From Candidatus Methylospira mobilis (lineage in GTDB: Bacteria; Pseudomonadota; Gammaproteobacteria; Methylococcales; Methylococcaceae), in assembly GCF_009498235.1 (NCBI RefSeq), contig NZ_CP044205.1:3969389-4033388 (forward strand): 64,000 nucleotides of DNA, written 5' to 3'. How positions within the stretch are numbered: position 1 is the stretch's first letter; every line of letters starts with the position of its first letter. Under the pieces are notes generated by a model, which saw only the letters and a list, made by a program, of their open reading frames with translations, searched no databases and was not told where the DNA came from. The translations under genes were made by a program, and so were the position numbers. This document shows, piece by piece, positions 33,866 through 42,860 of this stretch.

Positions 33866-34453
33866 ATGAGTAGTGTAATGCTTATTGGTTATGCCAGGAT
33901 TTCTACTGATGATCAGAACCTTGACCTGCAGCACGACGCGCTCACGCAGGCCGGCTGTTCCAAACAGTATGAAGACAAGGAAAGTGGGGCCAAGGCGGAG
34001 CGCCCCGGTCTGCTGACCGCTCTGGATGTGCTGCGTGACGGCGACACGCTGGTGGTCTGGCGGTTGGATCGGCTGGGGCGCTCCCTCAAAGACCTGATTG
34101 CCTTGGTCGAGAAGCTTGAGAAGCGCGGGGTTGCACTCAAAAGCCTGCAGGAAAATATCGACACCGGCAGTAGCGGCGGTAAACTGGTGTTTCATCTGTT
34201 TGGCGCGCTGGCTGAATTCGAGCGCAACCTGATCCGCGAACGCACCCAGGCAGGACTGTCAGCCGCCAGGGCGAGAGGACGAACCGGCGGACGTCCTAAG
34301 GCGCTGGATTCCAATAAGCGGCAACTCGCCATTCGCCTTTACCATGAACGCCAGCACAGTATTGATGAGCTCTGCCGGATGATGGGCATCTCAAAACCAA
34401 CGCTGTATAGCTATTTGGCGGAAGCCGATGCCGACGCCATTCACGCGGCATAA
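33866..34453 (+). CDS. Serine recombinase / resolvase of the transposon
   Basis: About 195 residues from the ATG at 33866; several closely spaced Met codons make the exact start uncertain. The catalytic Ser lies in IGYARISTDDQNLDLQHDAL, followed by the resolvase core (VVWRLDRLGRSLKDLI; GALAEFERNLIRERTQAGLS) and a C-terminal helix-turn-helix (SIDELCRMMGISKPTLYSYL). It would resolve transposition cointegrates at a res site, probably the AT-rich inverted pair just upstream. Its end overlaps the transposase start by 26 bp. Confidence 0.92.
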   Translation: MSSVMLIGYARISTDDQNLDLQHDALTQAGCSKQYEDKESGAKAERPGLLTALDVLRDGDTLVVWRLDRLGRSLKDLIALVEKLEKRGVALKSLQENIDTGSSGGKLVFHLFGALAEFERNLIRERTQAGLSAARARGRTGGRPKALDSNKRQLAIRLYHERQHSIDELCRMMGISKPTLYSYLAEADADAIHAA

Positions 34454-36110
34454 GCAAATACCCATTGATTCCCTGCTGCAATTGCGGCAGCGGCTTGATC
34501 GTTTACCCCGCAAGAGTTCCGAGCGCGCGAATCAAATCGCTGCTGTCGCCACACTGTACGGTGTTTCGATTGCGACGGTCTACCGGGCATTAACCGAATT
34601 CAACAGACCACACGCAGCGCACCGTGCCGACCACGGTAAGCCGCGCATACTGCAAGCGTCTGAACTGGAGCGCTACTGCGAGTTGGTTGCCGCACTTAAA
34701 TTGCGCACGACGAATAAGAACGGTCGGCATCTGTCCACCCGGCGTGCTATTGGGCTGTTAGAGGACTACGGCGTTGAGACCGCATTGGGTTTGGTGCGAG
34801 CACCCAAAGGACTACTGACACGCACGACTGTAAACCGGTACCTGTCCTTGTGGCATCTGGATCAGCCACGCCTGACGCGCGAGCCTGCCGCCGTGCGTTT
34901 CCAGGCCGAATGCAGCAACGATTGTTGGCAGTTCGATATGTCGCCTTCCGATCTCAAGCATATCGACAAGCCTGAATGGGTTGATCCTTCGAAGGGCCAG
35001 CCGACGCTCATGCTGTTTAGCGTGGTGGATGACCGTAGCGGCGTGAACTATCAGGAATACCGCTGCGTCTATGGTGAGGATGCAGAATCCGCTTTGCGCT
35101 TCCTGTTCAACGCAATGGCGCCGAAAGCCGATGCGGCGTTTCCCTTTCAAGGGATGCCAAAAATGATTTATTTAGACAATGGCCCGGTCGCCAAGAGCCG
35201 GGTATTCCAGAACGTCATGCTGGCACTGGGCATTGAGTGGCAAACGCATATGCCGGCAGGGAAAGACGGCAGGCGTACCACGGCTCGATCAAAAGGCAAA
35301 GTTGAGCGCGCCTTTCGCACCCTCAAGGAAGCCTATGAGACGCTGTATCACTTCCACAAGCCGGAAACCGAGCGGCAGGCCAACGAGTGGCTGTTGCGTC
35401 ATCTGATCCATATCCATAATGCGCGCCGGCATCGCTCCGAACCCCACACGCTGATGGACGACTGGCTGAAGAATCTGCCGTCGGAAGGCGTGCGCGAGAT
35501 GTGCGCCTGGGAACAGTTCTGCCGTTTCGCCCGCGAGCCGGAACGGCGCAAGGTCGGCATCGACGCCCGCCTCAGCGTTGGCGGCACCGAGTATGAAGTA
35601 GAGCCAGACATGGCGGGCGAGCGTGTGGTGTTACTGTGGGGCTTGTTCGACGACGAGCTGTATGTCGAGTTCAAAGGTGAACGCTTCGGCCCTTATCATC
35701 CCGTGTCCGGCCCGATCCCGCTACACCGGTACCGCAGCTTCAAACGGGGCAAAGCAGATGAACGCGCCGATCATATCCGCGCCCTGGCCGATCAGCTGGG
35801 TCTGCCTATCGCCGCACTGTCTGGCAACGATGTGAGACTTTCACCGCCGACGGCAGCTGCGGCAGCGCCGATACCGAAACAGCCTTTTAATGCCGAAGCA
35901 CATGAGTATCACTTTCCCAGCGTCATTGCGGCCAAACTCGCCATCGCTGACGATCTCGCGCAACCGTTGGCGAAGCTACCACCAGAAGATCGGTCATTTA
36001 TCGACCAGGTGCTGAGCGAAACGCTCGTGCGCCGTATCGTGCTGGAGCGCGTGCGCGATTACTTTCGACGCAACAAGAAAAAGGGAGACAAACCATGCGG
36101 GTTGACGTGA
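34428..36110 (+). CDS. TniA-type transposase (retroviral integrase core)
   Basis: A 560-residue transposase. The N-terminal HTH (ANQIAAVATLYGVSIATVYR) is followed by the DDE integrase core: Asp in CWQFDMSPSDLK, Asp in IYLDNGPVAKSRVFQN and Glu in KGKVERAFRTLKEAYE. A C-terminal beta-barrel (VGGTEYEVEPDMAGERVVL) and a helical tail follow. It needs the AAA+ partner encoded next, as TniA needs TniB. The start overlaps the resolvase end by 26 bp, and the stop overlaps the ATPase gene by 16 bp. Enzyme and ends appear intact. Confidence 0.92.
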   Translation: MPTPFTRHKQIPIDSLLQLRQRLDRLPRKSSERANQIAAVATLYGVSIATVYRALTEFNRPHAAHRADHGKPRILQASELERYCELVAALKLRTTNKNGRHLSTRRAIGLLEDYGVETALGLVRAPKGLLTRTTVNRYLSLWHLDQPRLTREPAAVRFQAECSNDCWQFDMSPSDLKHIDKPEWVDPSKGQPTLMLFSVVDDRSGVNYQEYRCVYGEDAESALRFLFNAMAPKADAAFPFQGMPKMIYLDNGPVAKSRVFQNVMLALGIEWQTHMPAGKDGRRTTARSKGKVERAFRTLKEAYETLYHFHKPETERQANEWLLRHLIHIHNARRHRSEPHTLMDDWLKNLPSEGVREMCAWEQFCRFAREPERRKVGIDARLSVGGTEYEVEPDMAGERVVLLWGLFDDELYVEFKGERFGPYHPVSGPIPLHRYRSFKRGKADERADHIRALADQLGLPIAALSGNDVRLSPPTAAAAAPIPKQPFNAEAHEYHFPSVIAAKLAIADDLAQPLAKLPPEDRSFIDQVLSETLVRRIVLERVRDYFRRNKKKGDKPCGLT

Positions 36111-37072
36111 TGAAACATTACGGCCTGACGGTGCCATTGAATCAGGCAGGCTACTACGAAACCAGTCATAACCAGCAGTTAATGAGCGATATTCGCGGCG
36201 CTATCCTCGATGGTCGGCTGGTGGCTTTGTCCGGCGTGATCGGCATCGGCAAGACCGTCATGCTGGAGCGTATTCGGCAGGCGCTGGAAGAGGAAAAGCA
36301 CGTCATCGTGTCGCAGTCCTTTGCCATCGACAAGCGCGCCATCAAACTATCGACCCTGGTTACGGCGCTGTTCTACGACCTGTCTGGCGATAAACAAATG
36401 CGTGTGCCGACCGACATCGAGACCCGTGACAGGCAGTTGCACGAACTGATAAAAAAACGAAAACGCCCCGTCGCCCTGTTCATTGATGAAGCACACGACC
36501 TGAACACCTACACTTTGACCAGCTTGAAACGCCTGATTGAGCTTGCGCGGAGTGGCGGTGGCGGCGGTCGACTGTCGGTGGTACTCGCCGGCCACCCCAA
36601 ACTGAGGAACGATCTACGTCGGCCCACGATGGAGGAAATTGGTCACCGCACCACACTCTTCTCCCTGGACGGCATCACCGGCAGCCAGCGCGAATATATC
36701 TATTGGCTGCTTGAAACGTGCACTGAAGGCCAGGTAGAAGCGGAGTCCATCCTATCTGAAGACGCGATCTACCTACTGTCCAGCAAGTTGCGCACGCCGT
36801 TACAGATAGAGGACTACCTGACTCAAGCCTTGACTGCAGGTTACCAAACCGGCGAAAGGCCTGTCTCCGTTGAGATCGTCAATACCGTATTGACGCGTCA
36901 TTCAGACGATATTGAAGCGACACTGACGCGCAACGGCTACCGTATCAAGGATCTGGCGGAGCAGTTCGACGTCAAGCCGGCAGAAATCAGGGCGCTGTTC
37001 ACCCAGACACTCGATCCAGTACGCACGAGTGAGTTGCGTGAAAAGATGTTGAAGGCAGGGCTGCCAATATGA
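36095..37072 (+). CDS. TniB/ExeA-like AAA+ ATPase of the transposon
   Basis: A 325-residue ATPase: Walker A GVIGIGKTVMLERI and Walker B VALFIDEAHDLNTYTLTSL, with a following sensor (VVLAGHPKLRNDL). The C-terminal part ends in a helix-turn-helix (IKDLAEQFDVKPAEIRALF). In Tn7/Mu/Tn5053-like transposons such ATPases (TnsC, MuB, TniB) choose the target and activate the transposase. GGGAG precedes the ATG at 36095; a second ATG at 36110 overlaps the transposase stop as TGATG, so translation is coupled. Confidence 0.9.
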   Translation: MRVDVMKHYGLTVPLNQAGYYETSHNQQLMSDIRGAILDGRLVALSGVIGIGKTVMLERIRQALEEEKHVIVSQSFAIDKRAIKLSTLVTALFYDLSGDKQMRVPTDIETRDRQLHELIKKRKRPVALFIDEAHDLNTYTLTSLKRLIELARSGGGGGRLSVVLAGHPKLRNDLRRPTMEEIGHRTTLFSLDGITGSQREYIYWLLETCTEGQVEAESILSEDAIYLLSSKLRTPLQIEDYLTQALTAGYQTGERPVSVEIVNTVLTRHSDDIEATLTRNGYRIKDLAEQFDVKPAEIRALFTQTLDPVRTSELREKMLKAGLPI

Positions 37073-37101
37073 TGGATAATCGCACGCCGAATGATGTTAA
37101 A

Positions 37102-37339
37102 AAAACCCTCGTTTTCTTGACTGGCGTCAGGGAGGAATTTGAGCGCCGCCTGCCGTTTTTGGGTGCAGCGGTCATTCTCAAATAATGTGGGTTGGTCGCG
37201 GTTGATTGCAGGTCGGTGCGGTTGATTGCGGGCTCATTCTCAAATAATGTGGGTCGAGCGCTATTTTCATTCTCACTTAATCTGGGTTTGCCGATGCGCT
37301 GATTGCGGGTTCATGTGTTTTCGATTGCGGGTCGTTACA
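37102..37339. repeat. Right terminal inverted repeat of the transposon (238 bp)
   Basis: Inverted copy of 33473-33710, including the two CCCACATTATTTGAGAATGA words (here read as their complement). It ends GGTCGTTACA, directly followed by the GGTAAC target duplicate. Confidence 0.9.
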
Positions 37340-37340
37340 G

Positions 37341-37789
37341 GTAACAGCCATTCCGGGCCACCCCTTAGCCGCCCGCTGGGTGGTTGGCCGGATACGGGAC
37401 CAGGAAGGCAAGCTCCTCGCGGAATGGTATCTGCCGACCAACGTGGAGTTATCTGTTCCGGCAGAGCGGATTACCTTGTGATACAACTATCGCCGGCAGA
37501 TAGAATCGTTCTTCAAACTGCTCAAGGCAGCGGGCATCAGTTGGAATGCTGGAACAGGAAACCGGTGAACAGACGGTGCGCACGCGGGAGTTTTGGTGCG
37601 TTTATCGGGACGGCAAACGAAGCGAACGCGCCCGATCACCGCGCCCGCTTTGTTGGATGGTGTCTGTTCAAGCGCTTCAGCCTGTTGGACGTCTTGAATG
37701 AATATTCCATTGAGGAATTGCAAGCTTTCGCCGACTTTGCCTTTCCTCGAAGGTTTGAAACTCCAGGAAAGGCGAAGGGAGATGTGTAG
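37341..37789 (+). pseudogene. IS4-type transposase, right half, decayed
   Basis: Resumes in frame after the target duplication: VTAIPGHPLAARWVVGRIRD, LLAEWYLPTNVELSVPAERI, then a TGA where the family has Trp (TL-stop-YNYRRQIESFF), and KLLKAAG, ending at a further stop. IS4 transposases carry the Y-(2)-R-(3)-E-(6)-K signature, visible here as YRRQIESFFKLLK. A C-terminal part (LDVLNEYSIEELQAFADFAF) lies in another frame. Dead independently of the transposon insertion. Confidence 0.75.
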
Positions 37790-37850
37790 ATACGCATGCC
37801 CGGAGGAAGAGAGGATTTTCATTTTTATGGAAGAAACGAGAGGCGCAACT

Positions 37851-38630
37851 TTAACGCTTGGGTGCGACCATCGCGAATATTGCACCGTGCGGATCAAGGC
37901 ATTGGGCTATCCAGCGGCCGCCGGGGACTTGCATCGGCCCATTGACGATATTGCCACCGGCTTGACCGACTCGCGCGACGGCGTCGTCGATGGCGTCGAC
38001 ATTGACGTAAAAAAGCCAGAAAGGCTGAGGCGTTTGCGGCATTTTGGTCATCATGCCGCCCGCCGGTTCGCCGCCCATTGAAAAAAGCTGATAAACGCCC
38101 ATCGGCCCCATATCGATAGCCTCGGCCTTGGTCCATCCGAAAAGGCCAGAGTAAAAGGCAAAGGCGCTTTCCCCATCGCCCGCATGCAACTCGTGCCAGC
38201 CGATATGGCCGGATGTAGCGGGCGCTACGGGTTCCCCCGCCTTATCGCAAGTGTTGCTAAACAACATAAACACCGCGCCATGCGGATCGGCCACGACAGC
38301 GAAACGGCCAACGCCGGGAATGTCGTCGGGAGCCCGGCGTAGCGCGCCGCCGGCTGCCTGAACGCGCTCGGCATAGGCGTCGACATTGTCGACCAGAACA
38401 TAGCCCGTCCAGCAGGGCGGAATGCCTTTTGCCGATACTTCTTCGGGTATAGCCATCAGACCGGCTATTTTTACCGCTCCGGCGGAGAAAATCGTATAAG
38501 GGCAATCGGCCATACCGGAATCTTCCGCATCCCAGCCGATTACCTGCCGGTAGAAAGATTCGGCGGCCTTGCAGTCGTTGGTCATCAACTCGTACCAGAC
38601 GAATTTTGGTGTTATATTCGGCATAAACAT
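37851..38630 (-). CDS. VOC family protein, two glyoxalase-like domains
   Basis: A 259-residue protein with two vicinal-oxygen-chelate domains: KFVWYELMTNDCKAAESFY to VADPHGAVFMLF, and GHIGWHELHAGDGESAFAF to LDPHGAIFAMVAP. The arrangement matches a group of single-chain VOC proteins often annotated as lyase or hydroxylase-like; no activity can be assigned. AAGGAG lies upstream of the ATG at 38630, with a second in-frame ATG two codons later. A MITE-like repeat lies upstream. Confidence 0.85.
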   Translation of the reverse strand: MFMPNITPKFVWYELMTNDCKAAESFYRQVIGWDAEDSGMADCPYTIFSAGAVKIAGLMAIPEEVSAKGIPPCWTGYVLVDNVDAYAERVQAAGGALRRAPDDIPGVGRFAVVADPHGAVFMLFSNTCDKAGEPVAPATSGHIGWHELHAGDGESAFAFYSGLFGWTKAEAIDMGPMGVYQLFSMGGEPAGGMMTKMPQTPQPFWLFYVNVDAIDDAVARVGQAGGNIVNGPMQVPGGRWIAQCLDPHGAIFAMVAPKR

Positions 38631-38654
38631 TTACTCCTTGATTTAAAAGTCTAG

Positions 38655-38818
38655 GTAACTATTCAGCGAGTGTTTTTGAGTCCTGACCGAAGCCTATCGG
38701 AAGTGAGGCAAGCCAGCCGAGACAGGCTGCAAGTCAGCTCTCTGCGCCCATCCATGGGCGCAGAAGGTCTCGCCTGACTCACCTCACTTCCTTTCCAACG
38801 GGTATGTTGAATAGTTAC
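38655..38818. repeat. MITE-like repeat, copy 1
   Basis: Terminal inverted repeats GTAACTATTCA (38655-38665) and TGAATAGTTAC (38808-38818) enclose a non-coding core with CCAGCCGAGACAGGC, GCGCCCATCCATGGGCGC and GGTCTCGCC. A second copy is at 47982-48147. It lies between two minus-strand genes. Confidence 0.75.
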
Positions 38819-38849
38819 AAGTTTAGTTTGTGTAAATCCGCCCCGGATA

Positions 38850-39260
38850 TCAGTCATTATCAGTCTCCCCGTCGACATAAAACCAGCGATCCTGCTCGCG
38901 CACGAAATGGCTGATTTCATGCAGGCGATGCGCACGGCCGCCGCCGTTTTTGTAGCGCGCGACGAATTCCACCTCCGCACGATCCGGTTGCAGCGGGTTG
39001 CAATAATAACGCTTGACGTTCAATCCAAGCCAGCGGGTATGAATATCCGTTTCCTCCAGATGCAGCGCTGCCGGGCGCGTCGATACGTACCAGGTGGCCA
39101 GCAAATAATCTTCACGCCGCAGCGTATACGCGCTGTAACGCGAACGCATCAAACGCTCGGCATCGTCTGCATATTCGCCACCGTCGAGATAGCGCCCGCA
39201 GCAATCGGAGAATTTTTTACCCGAACCGCAAGGACAAGGAGATGAAGACAACGCTGACAC
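38850..39260 (-). CDS. ychJ: YchJ-family SEC-C protein
   Basis: A 136-residue protein starting with a zinc-binding SEC-C motif, SPCPCGSGKKFSDCC, followed by the YchJ domain (YLDGGEYADDAERLMRSRYS, then YVSTRPAALHLEETDIHTRW). It matches the UPF0225 family in length and order. Function is not known; the SEC-C motif usually binds zinc and proteins. The adjacent glyoxalase gene is 10 bp upstream on the same strand. Confidence 0.9.
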   Translation of the reverse strand: MSALSSSPCPCGSGKKFSDCCGRYLDGGEYADDAERLMRSRYSAYTLRREDYLLATWYVSTRPAALHLEETDIHTRWLGLNVKRYYCNPLQPDRAEVEFVARYKNGGGRAHRLHEISHFVREQDRWFYVDGETDND

Positions 39261-39270
39261 TGCGCCGGAC

Positions 39271-39651
39271 TTATTGTTGTATCAATTCGATTTTGTAGCC
39301 GTCAGGATCGCTCACGAAGGCAATCACCGTCGTGCCGTGCATCATCGGGCCGGCTTCACGGGTGACGGTTCCGCCCAATTCCTTTACGCGCGCGCAGGTC
39401 TCATAGGCATCGTCGACTCCGATCGCGATATGCCCGAATGCATTACCCAGATCATAGGATTCGACGTCCCAGTTATGCGTCAGCTCAATAACCGCGGCGC
39501 TTTGTTCATCCTCATAGCCGACAAAAGCCAGCGTGAATTTTCCGCCGGGGAAATCGTGCCACCGCAGCAATTTCATGCCCAGAACACGGGTATAGAAGTC
39601 GATGGAACGATCCAGGTTTCCAACACGTAGCATGGTGTGCAGTATTCGCAT
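39271..39651 (-). CDS. gloA: Lactoylglutathione lyase (glyoxalase I)
   Basis: About 126 residues from the ATG at 39651. Metal ligands of the GloA type are visible: His in [15 protein letters not shown], Glu in VIELTHNWD, His in [11 protein letters not shown] and Glu in KIELIQQ at the C-terminus. It converts the methylglyoxal-glutathione adduct to lactoylglutathione in the cytoplasm and is usually nickel-dependent in Gammaproteobacteria. A short N-terminal extension to 39669 is possible but unlikely. Ten bp separate it from ychJ. Confidence 0.93.
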   Translation of the reverse strand: MRILHTMLRVGNLDRSIDFYTRVLGMKLLRWHDFPGGKFTLAFVGYEDEQSAAVIELTHNWDVESYDLGNAFGHIAIGVDDAYETCARVKELGGTVTREAGPMMHGTTVIAFVSDPDGYKIELIQQ

Positions 39652-39692
39652 GTTTAGTATCCCTATCAATCAGTCGCTAAGTCAATCGGGCT

Positions 39693-40286
39693 TTAACCCA
39701 GTGGCGGCCCTTTAACCGGCACCGCCTCGGGCAGGCCGAATAATTCGCTCAATGCGATTTCGAACCCGTCCAGCGCATGTAATGGCAACACATCGTCAGC
39801 GGCATAAACTTCCGCTTCGCAGAAATGCTGCTGGTTGTCCAGCCGCCAAGCCTGAACATAGTTCGCCGATGGGTCGATAACCAGATATTCGCGCACTCCG
39901 GCGCGTTGATAAAGCGCTTTCTTCTCGCGCAAATCCCTGGCGGCGGTAGAGGGCGACAGCACCTCCACCACCAGATCGGGCGCTCCCTGAATGTTTTTTT
40001 CGGTGATTTTGGCCGGATCGCAAACGACGATAACGTCGGGCTGCACCACATCGCGTTCCGACAGGATGACATCCACCGGGGCGATAAACGGCTGACAGGG
40101 TTTGCCGCGCAGCTTTTCCTTCAAACGCACAAACATTTCTCCGGCGATATTTTGATGTATGATCGCGGGCGCCGGGCTCATGTTGTAAGCCACGCCGTCA
40201 ATCAGTTCCCAGCGCTCGTCGTCGTTCCAGCTAAGATAGTCAGTTACGGTATAACGGTTATCGGACTGCCGCACAATAGCGTTCAT
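39693..40286 (-). CDS. Uma2 family endonuclease-like protein
   Basis: About 197 residues from the ATG at 40286, which has GGGAGGTG just upstream; a longer frame lacks a site. The Uma2/DUF820 pattern is clear: YLSWNDDERWELIDGVAYNM, VQPDVIVVCDP (Asp), PDLVVEVLSPSTAARDLREK (Glu-Val-Leu-Ser-Pro-Ser) and YQRAGVREYLVIDP. The PD-(D/E)XK-like active site suggests a nuclease, but no activity is known for most members. It may be a member of an expanded family; no partner gene is next to it. Confidence 0.85.
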   Translation of the reverse strand: MNAIVRQSDNRYTVTDYLSWNDDERWELIDGVAYNMSPAPAIIHQNIAGEMFVRLKEKLRGKPCQPFIAPVDVILSERDVVQPDVIVVCDPAKITEKNIQGAPDLVVEVLSPSTAARDLREKKALYQRAGVREYLVIDPSANYVQAWRLDNQQHFCEAEVYAADDVLPLHALDGFEIALSELFGLPEAVPVKGPPLG

Positions 40287-40446
40287 GAACACCTCCCAAG
40301 GGGACTTGCATCGTTTCGAGCATCTTATTCCAAAGCCGCTTGATCCGCCAATAGGCTCAAACAACCGTTCTTTTCACCTTATCAATCATGCTATGGTATG
40401 AATACCCCGCGTCATCGGGAACGGGGAAAAACGAGGAGGATAGTAT

Positions 40447-41391
40447 ATGTCCGGTTTTTCGGTTTTCGCGTTTTTTCTAGTGGTGCTTGCCATCGTTCTG
40501 GTGGTGCAAAGCGTCAAATTCGTGCCGCAGGGCATGGAGTACACCTTGCTGCGATTCGGCAAATACACCAATACATTGAGTCCCGGACTCAATGTGATCG
40601 TCCCCGTCATTGATCAGGTAGGCGCGCGCATCAACATGATGGAACAGGTCATGGACGTGCCTTCGCAGGAAATCATCACCAAGGACAACGCGATGGTGCG
40701 CGTCGACGGGGTGATTTTCTTCCAGGTGGTGGACGCCGCGCGTGCGGCCTATGAAATTACCAACCTGCAAATCGCCATCAACCAGCTGACCATGACCAAT
40801 ATCCGCACCGTCATGGGTTCCATGGATCTGGACGAACTGCTGTCCAAGCGCGACGACATCAACACGCGCCTGCTCGGCGTGGTCGACGACGCCACCACGC
40901 CGTGGGGCATTAAAGTCACCCGTATCGAGATCAAGGATATACGCCCGCCGCAGGATCTGGTGGACTCGATGGGGCGGCAGATGAAGGCCGAGCGCGACAA
41001 GCGCGCGCTGATCCTGGAAGCGGAAGGCGCGCGTCAGGCGGCGATACTGCGCGCCGAAGGCGAAAAACAGGCCATCGTGCTCGACGCGGAAGGACGCAAG
41101 GAAGCGGCGTTCCGCGACGCGGAGGCGCGCGAACGCCTGGCGCAAGCCGAAGCGCAGGCCACGCTGTCGGTATCGAAAGCCATCGCCGAAGGCGATTTGC
41201 AGGCCATCAACTATTTCGTCGCGCAAAAATATGTGGAAGCGCTGAAAAATATCGGCTCCGCCCCGAACAGCAAACTGGTGCTGATGCCGCTGGAAGCCTC
41301 CAGCCTGATCGGCGCGCTGGGCGGCATCGGCGAACTGACCAAACAAACGTTCACCCCAAAATCATCGGAAAAAACCGGTCATGGCGCTTGA
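40447..41391 (+). CDS. SPFH/stomatin-like membrane protein (QmcA-like)
   Basis: A 314-residue protein with an N-terminal membrane segment (FSVFAFFLVVLAIVLVVQSV), the SPFH/band 7 domain (KYTNTLSPGLNVIVPVIDQV to IKDIRPPQDLVDSM) and an Ala/Glu-rich coiled coil (about 180-250). GAGGAGGA precedes the ATG. It overlaps the NfeD-like gene by 11 bp, the standard pair in bacteria. Stomatin-like proteins form membrane rings and modulate proteolysis or lipid organisation; the specific role is not known here. Confidence 0.9.
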   Translation: MSGFSVFAFFLVVLAIVLVVQSVKFVPQGMEYTLLRFGKYTNTLSPGLNVIVPVIDQVGARINMMEQVMDVPSQEIITKDNAMVRVDGVIFFQVVDAARAAYEITNLQIAINQLTMTNIRTVMGSMDLDELLSKRDDINTRLLGVVDDATTPWGIKVTRIEIKDIRPPQDLVDSMGRQMKAERDKRALILEAEGARQAAILRAEGEKQAIVLDAEGRKEAAFRDAEARERLAQAEAQATLSVSKAIAEGDLQAINYFVAQKYVEALKNIGSAPNSKLVLMPLEASSLIGALGGIGELTKQTFTPKSSEKTGHGA

Positions 41392-41821
41392 ATGGGTTTA
41401 TTGGCATTGGTTTGCTGTCGCGGCGCTGCTGCTGATTGTAGAGCTACTGGCTCCCGGCCTGTTTTTTCTATGGCTGTCGGTCGCGGCGGCGCTGACAGGG
41501 GTGGTATTGCTGCTGTTGCCGGATTTGAGCATCAGTCATCAACTGATAGGCTTTGCCCTGCTCGCCATCATCAACATCGGCTTGTTCCGCCGCATCTTCC
41601 AGCACTACCCGACACAAACCGACGAACCCCGGCTCAACCGGCGAGCAGAGCAATATATAGGACGCGTGTTCACTTTGGAAAAACCGATAGTCAACGGTCA
41701 GGGTAAACTGCGGGTGGACGATTCGTGGTGGAAAATTGAAGGTGTTGATTGTGCTGCTGGGGGAAAGGTCAAGGTTGTGGCGGCGGATGGGGTTATTTTG
41801 CGGGTAGGGCTAGAAAGATAA
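41381..41821 (+). CDS. NfeD-family membrane protein
   Basis: A 146-residue protein with two or three membrane helices (WHWFAVAALLLIVELLAPGL; FLWLSVAAALTGVVLLLL) and a C-terminal OB fold (RRAEQYIGRVFTLEKPIVNG to VVAADGVILRVGLER). Short NfeD proteins act with the stomatin encoded next to them, here by an 11-bp overlap. The long N-terminal protease domain of class a NfeD proteins is absent, as usual for class b. Confidence 0.9.
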   Translation: MALEWVYWHWFAVAALLLIVELLAPGLFFLWLSVAAALTGVVLLLLPDLSISHQLIGFALLAIINIGLFRRIFQHYPTQTDEPRLNRRAEQYIGRVFTLEKPIVNGQGKLRVDDSWWKIEGVDCAAGGKVKVVAADGVILRVGLER

Positions 41822-41879
41822 AGGTTTTCCTGATTAGTAACGATTCTTCAGTCAATTCGTATCGCATGGTCGTAGTCGT

Positions 41880-42010
41880 CATTCCGCCAGAGCCTGCCCC
41901 AGACTTGATCCGGAGGGACTGCCGGAATCCAGGCCTAATGGATGGCTCGGAGCTTGCCGTCCATGGCTCAGGACACCCGCTTCTTGGTGGGTATCCTGAG
42001 CATGTTGGTT
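41880..42010. repeat. Repeat-like intergenic sequence
   Basis: Holds GTCATTCCGCCAGAGCC / CTGCCGGAATCCAGG and GGACACCC / GGGTATCC, imperfect inverted pairs of the kind found in dispersed bacterial repeats. No gene is supported in 41822-42101. Confidence 0.4.
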
Positions 42011-42101
42011 CAGAAGAAGAATCCTGGTAATCAGGAAGAGTATTGACCACAAGCCCCAAAGAATATCTTCGCTCACCTCAATCCCGCCGCGCCCAATCCA
42101 C

Positions 42102-42860
42102 CTATACCGAAGGCGCATAATTCAACAACCGCCGGTAACCGAACCACCAGTTTACGTGCAAATAACGCCTGACAGGCGTTTTAATCACCGATACGCACAG
42201 CGCGATGGAAAACAGGCACCACACGGCGGCATATTCGTTCGGGTTACTGGTCAGCACATCGGAAATCAACGGTCCGACCAGATAGTGAAAGCCGACAAAA
42301 CGCCACGAGCCGTAAAGCAGCGGCAGGTAAAAGGCCGTAACTATGTAGGCGAATCCGTGCAGGCCGTAGCGGAATCCGACAGGATTGCCCGGGTAATCCG
42401 ACATTAATCCGTTCAGCGGCAGTTGCCAGGCGATATGCCAGTCGCCCGACACCGAACAGGCCTGCTCGCCGCAGAAGCCCTCGAAACCGATGATACATTT
42501 CCCCGCCCAGGCCATCGGGTACATTTTGACCAGCATCGCTACTGCGCCGACTGCGCACAGCGCGTAAATATAAACCCCGATTTTCCGCTTCACCGCCTCG
42601 GGAATAAAATACATCGCCACCATGTTGACGAAAAACGGCTGAAATGCGATGTGCAGATATCCGAATAATGTCAGCATCTGATTGGGCGGCGCATCGCACA
42701 AATTGATATATACATAGGTAGCCGCCTGTAGCAGCTCCATGCAGACAAAATAGGTCAGCGGTATCCATAACTCTTTCGATTCGCCTCTCCAGGCGACATA
42801 GGCAGCAGTTCCAAAACCCGCCCCAGCCAGAACCGCCGACGCTTCACCACTCCAACACAT
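42102..42860 (-). CDS. DUF5765-type polytopic membrane protein
   Basis: A 252-residue protein with about seven membrane helices (for example LWIPLTYFVCMELLQAATYV; GYLHIAFQPFFVNMVAMYFI) and loop Cys residues (GFEGFCGEQACSVSG). The start MCWSGEASAVLAGAGFG follows GAGGAGAGGG. It fits a small family of unknown integral membrane proteins (DUF5765, from recall). Function is unknown; it is a single gene bounded by non-coding stretches. Confidence 0.65.
   Translation of the reverse strand: MCWSGEASAVLAGAGFGTAAYVAWRGESKELWIPLTYFVCMELLQAATYVYINLCDAPPNQMLTLFGYLHIAFQPFFVNMVAMYFIPEAVKRKIGVYIYALCAVGAVAMLVKMYPMAWAGKCIIGFEGFCGEQACSVSGDWHIAWQLPLNGLMSDYPGNPVGFRYGLHGFAYIVTAFYLPLLYGSWRFVGFHYLVGPLISDVLTSNPNEYAAVWCLFSIALCVSVIKTPVRRYLHVNWWFGYRRLLNYAPSV

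Larger units (their letters stand above)
33473..37339. mobile_element. Complete transposon: serine resolvase + TniA-type transposase + TniB-like ATPase
   Basis: A 3,867-bp element with 238-bp terminal inverted repeats that appear identical by eye, starting TGTAACGACC and ending GGTCGTTACA, flanked by a perfect 6-bp repeat GGTAAC (33467-33472 and 37340-37345). Three genes on the plus strand fill it: resolvase, transposase, ATPase, with no cargo. The long ends hold repeated words (transposase binding sites, see the TIR entries). The combination resembles Tn402/Tn5053 and Mu-like transposons, but with the resolvase gene first. The intact genes, perfect ends and target duplication suggest recent insertion. 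Confidence 0.92.

Noticed and set aside
40477-41346. Long minus-strand frame opposite the stomatin gene
   Set aside because: It mirrors the strong coding bias of the stomatin gene and has no family match.
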